Below are positions 62,486-64,000 of a stretch of 64,000 nucleotides of DNA, piece by piece. The notes beneath the pieces are model-generated. The model worked only from the letters and a program-made list of their open reading frames with translations, was not told the origin of the DNA and made no database searches. Every line of letters begins with the position of its first letter. Positions within the stretch are counted from its first letter, which is position 1. The position numbers and the translations under genes were made by a program. The stretch lies in contig CP016211.1 of NCBI GenBank assembly GCA_001931535.1, positions 7,983,703-8,047,702 of the forward strand, written 5' to 3'. This DNA is from Minicystis rosea (GTDB lineage Bacteria; Myxococcota_A; Polyangia; Polyangiales; Polyangiaceae).

Positions 62486-62537
62486 GGCATCGGCCTTCGA
62501 CCACGATGGGCCCGCCGCGAAGGCGTATCATCCCTTC

Positions 62538-63008
62538 ATGGACTACCGCCGAGCTCCATCCAACCCGCCGCTGATTGTCACCCTGCGCGAGCGCGTCATG
62601 GCGCTCGATCCCGACAGCAGCGCGCTCCGCTGGGAACAGCGCTTTCCTGGAGGCGCGGGCCGTTTGTTCTTGGTCGGCGCCACCTTGGTCGTGACGGGAA
62701 AGACGACCAGCAGCGCGCGTTGCTTCGATCTCGAGAGCGGCGCGCTGCGCGGGCATTTCGATCTCGGCCTGGTGGTGGAGACGGGCCTCGTCCGCGGCGA
62801 TCGGCTCTTCCTCGCGAGCTCCGACGCCGTCGTCTGCATCACGGTGGGCGGCTCTTTGATATGGGGCGCGTGGATGGAAAATGGCGCGCTCGTGTTCAGG
62901 AATCAGGCCGGCGACGAGCTCTGGAGGATGGGCGCCGAAGCGATGAATGGCCTCGCCACCAGCCCTCTTTTGCTCTTGGGGGATTTGGCCGCACAGCCCG
63001 GCTCATGA
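62538..63008 (+). CDS. Short PQQ-like beta-propeller repeat protein
   Basis: 156 residues with repeats reminiscent of PQQ/quinoprotein propeller blades (RVMALDPDSSALRWEQRFPGG, LFLASSDAVVCITVGGSLIW), but only two to three blades, too few to close a propeller. It may be a partial relative of larger propeller proteins or need oligomerisation. No signal peptide. ATG 62538, 52 bp after the CvfB-like gene on the same strand. Confidence 0.6.
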   Translation: MDYRRAPSNPPLIVTLRERVMALDPDSSALRWEQRFPGGAGRLFLVGATLVVTGKTTSSARCFDLESGALRGHFDLGLVVETGLVRGDRLFLASSDAVVCITVGGSLIWGAWMENGALVFRNQAGDELWRMGAEAMNGLATSPLLLLGDLAAQPGS

Positions 63009-63030
63009 GCGCCGAGCACCCTGGTGAAGC

Positions 63031-63804
63031 TCAGAATGCGATGCTCAATCCGAGCCGGCTCGTGGCCCCCGCGGGCCGGAGCGCCGGCAGCATGACGCTG
63101 CCGTATTTGCGTGGATCGTCCTCGTCGGCCACGGGCGCATAAGCCATGGGGCGCTCGCCGGCGAACATGTAGCCGAAATCCAGCGTGGCCCAGAACTTCG
63201 CCCCGCGCGGGCCCGTGCTCCCCAAGAGCAATCCAGCGCCGCCCCCGACGTCGAGCCCCCACGTCCACGTGCGCGAGACGAGCGGTCGATCGAGGATGGG
63301 ATCGTCGATCGATCCCGCCATGTAGAGCGCCGCCGGCGCGGCCCGCGCGGCGAGGAAGAAGCGGCGGCCGAGCTGATATCGAGTCTCCAAGCCACCCGAG
63401 AGACGATGAAGCGTGAGCTTCGCGCGATCGCCCCGGGCCGAGGCGCTGCGCGCGCCGGCGTCGTATTCGGCGAACACGAGAATGGATGCGTGGCCCATGC
63501 GCCACACGGTCACACCGAAGCCGACGGATCCTTGCAGGAGAGCATCGTTGTTGGCGTAGGGATCGAATCCCGCGTTCGGCAACAACATGCCTCGCAAACC
63601 GAGGTTGATGGACAGCTCGGGTCGGCTCGAAGGCTCGATCGAGGGTGGCAGATCCGATGCAGCCTTGGGCGGAGCTGCTTCGGCGCCGTCGGGCGGAAGG
63701 GCCGTATCGGCGACCGGAGGCGCGCCGGATCCGCGCTCGGCGTGCGCGACGGCGGGCATGGAGAGCGCGAGGGCCACCGTCATGAAGAGAGGGGCGCGCG
63801 ACAT
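63031..63804 (-). CDS. Outer-membrane beta-barrel protein
   Basis: 257 residues: signal peptide (TVALALSMPAVAHA), a Pro/Ala linker of about 45 residues, then alternating amphipathic strands (LSINLGLRGMLLPNAG, ASILVFAEYDAGARS, FFLAARAAPAALYMAG, FWATLDFGYMFAGER) ending in Phe (LGLSIAF), the classic C-terminal residue of outer-membrane barrels. The ATG at 63804 overlaps the stop of the upstream gene by one base, which fixes the start and shows they form an operon. Confidence 0.8.
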   Translation of the reverse strand: MSRAPLFMTVALALSMPAVAHAERGSGAPPVADTALPPDGAEAAPPKAASDLPPSIEPSSRPELSINLGLRGMLLPNAGFDPYANNDALLQGSVGFGVTVWRMGHASILVFAEYDAGARSASARGDRAKLTLHRLSGGLETRYQLGRRFFLAARAAPAALYMAGSIDDPILDRPLVSRTWTWGLDVGGGAGLLLGSTGPRGAKFWATLDFGYMFAGERPMAYAPVADEDDPRKYGSVMLPALRPAGATSRLGLSIAF

Positions 63805-64000
63805 CACAGACCTCCGAGGAGCACGGCAGCATGGGACACCGCCGTTTCGAGCGAGGGACGCTCACCGTCGAGCACCGTGATGCCGACCGTGGACGTCGCA
63901 TGAAACGCCAGGAGCGCACGGCCACCGTCGATGCGGGCGATGTCGAACGAGGCCGCCACGGGCTGAGACAGGAGCAGATTCTTCGGGTGCAGATTGGCGA
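63804..64000 (-). CDS. C-terminal part of an unidentified gene
   Basis: The last 64 residues of a protein continuing past the window end. The frame reads NLHPKNLLLSQPVAASFDIA, then RALLAFHATSTVGITVLDGE and ends AVLLGGL. Its TGA shares one base with the ATG of the downstream barrel gene, arguing that the frame is real. Too little is present to assign a function. Confidence 0.6.
   Translation of the reverse strand, partial: ANLHPKNLLLSQPVAASFDIARIDGGRALLAFHATSTVGITVLDGERPSLETAVSHAAVLLGGL

Noticed and set aside
62503..62525. Possible fourth family A repeat copy (CCACGATGGGCCCGCCGC)
   Set aside because: Only the first 15 or so bases resemble the family A head and no stem-loops follow.

Overview
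The window is a chromosome segment of very high GC content from a myxobacterium-like organism (Myxococcota). The evidence is the density of secreted lipoproteins with Gly/Ser linkers, two transmembrane Ser/Thr protein kinases, a type IV pilus pilMNOPQ cluster, two sigma-70 family factors, and a protein with a MYXO-CTERM-like tail. I see no tRNA, rRNA, CRISPR array, insertion sequence or prophage. Placement below phylum is inference.

Layout. 1-1.7 kb: end of a truncated lipoprotein gene and a FliA/WhiG-type sigma factor. 1.8-9.0 kb: a LysM/DUF882 peptidoglycan protein divergent from pilM-N-O-P-Q, closed by a compound palindrome. 9-18 kb: envelope genes, including two tandem blue-copper lipoproteins, two ferritin-like di-iron proteins, a SPOR-like protein, a MauG/CcpA-type dihaem peroxidase lipoprotein and a phosphoesterase. 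18.5-25.6 kb: two paralogous Gly/Trp/Phe-repeat small lipoproteins bracketing a beta-barrel, a Cys/Ser-rich lipoprotein, a NarL-type two-component pair and a DUF202 protein. 26-29 kb: a kinase with a Cys-containing Sel1-like extracytoplasmic region. 29-34.8 kb: an M28 peptidase / ATP-grasp / GNAT run opposite a methyltransferase-TPR gene. 35-41 kb: GH25 lysozyme, a TetR repressor divergent from a carotenoid oxygenase across a three-site operator, and SelO. 41-44.5 kb: YceI, a tri-haem lipoprotein, a haem-motif beta-barrel and a small cytochrome, proposed here as an outer-membrane electron-transfer cluster. 44.5-64 kb: a TPR/winged-helix regulator, a second kinase, isocitrate dehydrogenase, acyl-CoA synthetase, a group 2 sigma-70 factor, an AraC regulator, a ClpP-like protein lacking the triad Asp, GFA and CvfB-like proteins, and an outer-membrane beta-barrel.

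Three themes cut across the window. (1) Two families of short dispersed intergenic repeats: a double stem-loop element with two tandem copies inside the pil operon and one copy after the clpP-like gene, and a larger element with three copies, one carrying an internal insertion. (2) Four apparent single-base deletions in short homopolymers, breaking the LuxR response regulator, the methyltransferase and, twice, the tri-haem cytochrome; they look like sequence errors or recent decay rather than separate genes. (3) Palindromic operator arrays at the TetR/carotenoid oxygenase intergenic region and upstream of the M28 peptidase.
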